Assembly: GCA_963777595.1 (NCBI GenBank)
Contig: CAVZRE010000044.1
Span: forward strand, 62,001-126,000
Length of the DNA stretch: 64,000 nucleotides
Reading direction: 5' to 3'
Source of the DNA: CAVVFX01 sp963777595
Lineage (GTDB): Bacteria; Acidobacteriota; Terriglobia; Bryobacterales; Bryobacteraceae
Shown here: positions 62,282 through 64,000 of the stretch, in pieces
Layout of the letters: each line of letters opens with the position of its first letter
Position numbering within the stretch: position 1 is the stretch's first letter
The notes under the pieces: generated by a model
What the model was told of the DNA's origin: nothing
What the model saw: only the letters and a program-made list of their open reading frames with translations
Database searches by the model: none
Made by a program: the position numbers and the translations under genes

Positions 62282-63034
62282 GTGTTCTTCAAAGCGCCCA
62301 TCACCACCCCACAAGGCGGAGGCTTCAAGAGCCTCAACGTCACCACCCGCAAGAAGCTCGGCCTCTACGCCAACGTCCGGCCCTGCGTCGCCTACCACCC
62401 GTTCGTCGACACGAAACATCCCAAAATGGACGTGGTCATCGTCCGCGAGAACGAAGAGGACCTCTACGCCGGCATCGAGTACCAGCTCAGCCCCGAAGTG
62501 ATGGAATGCCTCAAGCTCATCTCCCGGCCCGGCTGCGAAAAGATCGTCCGCTTCGCCTTCGAATACGCCAAAACCAACTTCCGCAAGAAGGTCACCTGCT
62601 TCACGAAGGACAACATCATGAAGATGACCGACGGCCTCTTCCACAAGGTTTTCGACGAAATCGCCGCCGAATACCCGGACATCGAGAACGAAGCACTGGA
62701 TCGTCGACATCGGCGCGGCCAAACTCGCCGATACGCCCGAAGCCTTCGACGTCATCGTGATGCCGAATCTCTATGGCGACATCCTCTCCGACGTCGCCGC
62801 GCAGATCGCCGGCTCGGTCGGACTCGCCGGTTCGGCCAACATCGGCACCCAAGCGTCAATGTTCGAAGCCATTCACGGCTCGGCTCCCCGGCGCGCCGGA
62901 CAGAACCTGGCCAACCCCTCCGGCTTGCTGCTCGGCGGCGTGATGATGCTTGTGCACATCGGCCAGCCCGAAATCGCCGAGCGCGTCCACAACGCCTGGC
63001 TCCGCACGATCGAAGACGGCATCCACACCTATGA
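62282..63034 (+). CDS. icd: Isocitrate dehydrogenase, middle fragment
   Basis: Open frame with the substrate-binding part (LNVTTRKKLGLYANVRPC, VRENEEDLYAGIEYQ) valid from about 62231 to about 62692 (YPDIENE); after that it is out of register. Confidence 0.7.
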   Translation: MFFKAPITTPQGGGFKSLNVTTRKKLGLYANVRPCVAYHPFVDTKHPKMDVVIVRENEEDLYAGIEYQLSPEVMECLKLISRPGCEKIVRFAFEYAKTNFRKKVTCFTKDNIMKMTDGLFHKVFDEIAAEYPDIENEALDRRHRRGQTRRYARSLRRHRDAESLWRHPLRRRRADRRLGRTRRFGQHRHPSVNVRSHSRLGSPARRTEPGQPLRLAARRRDDACAHRPARNRRARPQRLAPHDRRRHPHL

Positions 63035-63533
63035 CATCTACGAAGAGGGTGTGAGCAAACAGAAGGTCGGCACCAAAGAATTCGCGCAGGCCGTTGTGGA
63101 CCGGCTGGGCCAGAAGCCGGAAACCCTCAAAGAAGCCAAATACGCCGCAATTGCCGAACGTAAATCCTGGACTCGCGACCCGGCGAGGTATCCCAAGAAA
63201 GTCGAACTCGTCGGCGTCGATCTGTTCTGCGCCGGCGACACGCGCGGCGCGAAAGAATTCGGCGATGCCCTTAGCAAAGTGACCCATGAGGGTCTCGCCC
63301 TGACGATGATGTCCAATCGCGGCACCGCCGTATGGCCGGAGTCCATGGCCGAGACCTTTCTCATCGATGCTTTCCAATGCCGCTTTGCTCTCGCGGACGG
63401 AGCCATCGTCACCCATCCCCAGATCCTCGGCTTGATGGAGAAGGTCGTCGCCGCGGGTTACGATATCGTGAAGACCGAAACGCTCCGCAACTTCGACGGG
63501 GTGCGCGGCTACACGCTGGCCCAGGGCCAGTAA
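62757..63533 (+). CDS. icd: Isocitrate dehydrogenase, C-terminal fragment
   Basis: C-terminal 258 codons, with the cofactor and metal motifs (PNLYGDILSDVAAQIAGSVG and FEAIHGSAPRRAGQNLANPS) and the extra C-terminal domain of the long enzyme type. The real family sequence begins at about 62694 in the same frame. Confidence 0.82.
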   Translation: MMPNLYGDILSDVAAQIAGSVGLAGSANIGTQASMFEAIHGSAPRRAGQNLANPSGLLLGGVMMLVHIGQPEIAERVHNAWLRTIEDGIHTYDIYEEGVSKQKVGTKEFAQAVVDRLGQKPETLKEAKYAAIAERKSWTRDPARYPKKVELVGVDLFCAGDTRGAKEFGDALSKVTHEGLALTMMSNRGTAVWPESMAETFLIDAFQCRFALADGAIVTHPQILGLMEKVVAAGYDIVKTETLRNFDGVRGYTLAQGQ

Positions 63534-63542
63534 TTTGATTTC

Positions 63543-64000
63543 ATGAGCGAGTCGTCCAGCGAAAAACGCGCCCCGCTGGTTGCCGTCATCATGGGCAGCC
63601 GGTCCGATTGGGAAACCATGCGCGAGGCGGCTCGCATTCTTTCCGACTTCCAGGTCCCGCACGAATCCCGCGTCATCTCCGCCCATCGCACGCCCGACAT
63701 GATGGCCGTCTTTGCCAATGAAGCCGAGTCGCGTGGCATTGAAGTGATCATTGCGGGCGCCGGCGGCGCGGCCCATCTCCCAGGCATGACGGCGGCGCAC
63801 ACTGTGCTGCCGGTTATCGGCGTTCCCGTCGAAAGCCGTGCCTTAAAGGGCATGGATTCTCTGCTCTCCATCGTCCAGATGCCCGCCGGAATTCCCGTAG
63901 CGACTGTAGCCATCGGCGTGGCCGGAGCGAAGAACGCCGCCCTGCTCGCCATCGCGATTCTCGCGAACGCTCGTCCCGCGTTGCGCGAAAAGCTGCACAT
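63543..64000 (+). CDS. purE: N5-carboxyaminoimidazole ribonucleotide mutase (3' end beyond window)
   Basis: Class I PurE, converting N5-CAIR to CAIR in purine synthesis. Visible are the substrate-binding IMGSRSDWETMREA, the catalytic His in VISAHRTPDMM and AGAGGAAHLPGM. 152 codons fit before the window ends; the usual length is 160-170, so only the last few residues are missing. The ATG at 63543 follows icd by 9 bases. Confidence 0.95.
   Translation, partial: MSESSSEKRAPLVAVIMGSRSDWETMREAARILSDFQVPHESRVISAHRTPDMMAVFANEAESRGIEVIIAGAGGAAHLPGMTAAHTVLPVIGVPVESRALKGMDSLLSIVQMPAGIPVATVAIGVAGAKNAALLAIAILANARPALREKLH

Larger units (their letters stand above)
62068..63533 (+). pseudogene. icd: NADP-dependent isocitrate dehydrogenase, frame broken twice
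   Basis: Oxidative decarboxylation of isocitrate to 2-oxoglutarate in the TCA cycle. The sequence fits the long TIGR02924-type enzyme (about 485 residues). Frame 1 gives ITVAHGDGIGPEIMEASLHI up to YLSR; one extra C at 62230 then shifts to NTAGIEPSAWESLRRTKVFF in frame 2; a second extra base at about 62692 shifts to HWIVDIGAAKLAD in frame 3, which runs to the stop. The three pieces reconstruct an intact enzyme. As icd is a core gene, assembly error is likelier than decay. purE follows 9 bases downstream. Confidence 0.9.

Noticed and set aside
1..64000. CRISPR arrays, prophage, insertion sequences, toxin-antitoxin or restriction systems
   Set aside because: No regularly spaced repeats, transposase, integrase, phage structural or defence genes were recognised on either strand.

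Overview
The window most resembles a soil Acidobacteriota chromosome, probably close to Bryobacterales/Solibacter. The grounds are a TIGR02999-type ECF sigma factor overlapping a Ser/Thr kinase with TPR repeats, an Oar-type TonB-dependent protein with an N-terminal carboxypeptidase-regulatory fold, a PEP-CTERM protein, a BACON-like secreted protein, DUF1326 and DinB proteins, and a sulfatase and enolase-superfamily protein of soil type. Taxonomy is inferred from gene style only. No rRNA, tRNA, CRISPR array, prophage or insertion sequence was found.

Layout. 0-8.7 kb: ECF sigma factor and kinase, surface/secreted proteins, sulfatase, MFS exporter, DUF1326 protein with a clear terminator. 8.8-14 kb: pyrE-truA, an NtrC-type activator with a minimal histidine kinase, a YflT-type stress protein and a CheY/Rcp1-like regulator. 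13.9-23 kb: one very large cyclic beta-1,2-glucan synthase (NdvB-like) gene broken by eight single-base frame changes, with a tiny membrane-protein gene in front. 23.4-31.2 kb: enolase-superfamily enzyme, double VOC protein, M23 and S9 peptidases, tandem metallo-beta-lactamase-fold protein. 31.3-36.8 kb: DeoR regulator, PfkB-type sugar kinase and PfkA-type phosphofructokinase in one operon, Fsr-like MFS gene coupled to two secreted hypotheticals. 37-44.5 kb: housekeeping (HIT, HU/IHF, rpsA, rpmI, rplT, zapA) around a GH28 polygalacturonase. 44.6-49.5 kb: Oar-like TonB-dependent protein and an SGNH hydrolase. 49.5-51.8 kb: LOG protein, a DapA-family aldolase with an extra C-terminal helix, and a tandem-domain bacterial microcompartment shell protein. 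51.8-58.1 kb: a seven-gene respiratory operon with the A-B-C-D order of the Qrc quinone reductase complex, framed by two degenerate GcvH-like proteins. 58.2-64 kb: cytochrome c/copper-monooxygenase-like protein, DinB protein, outer-membrane porin, isocitrate dehydrogenase and the start of purE.

Two observations stand out. First, the aldolase plus BMC-T pair looks like a minimal microcompartment module: the aldolase ends in a linker and amphipathic helix of the kind that targets cargo to shells, and its stop codon overlaps the only plausible (CTG) start of the shell protein. Second, the Qrc-like operon carries GcvH folds without the lipoyl lysine (a cysteine stands there in one), fused to cysteine-rich segments and a membrane anchor, suggesting a remodelled electron-transfer complex.

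A caution runs through the window: thirteen frame breaks were found in genes whose families are otherwise clear, including essential rpsA and icd, and twelve of them are explained by one extra base. This points to assembly error rather than gene decay, so broken genes here should not be read as pseudogenes without read-level support.
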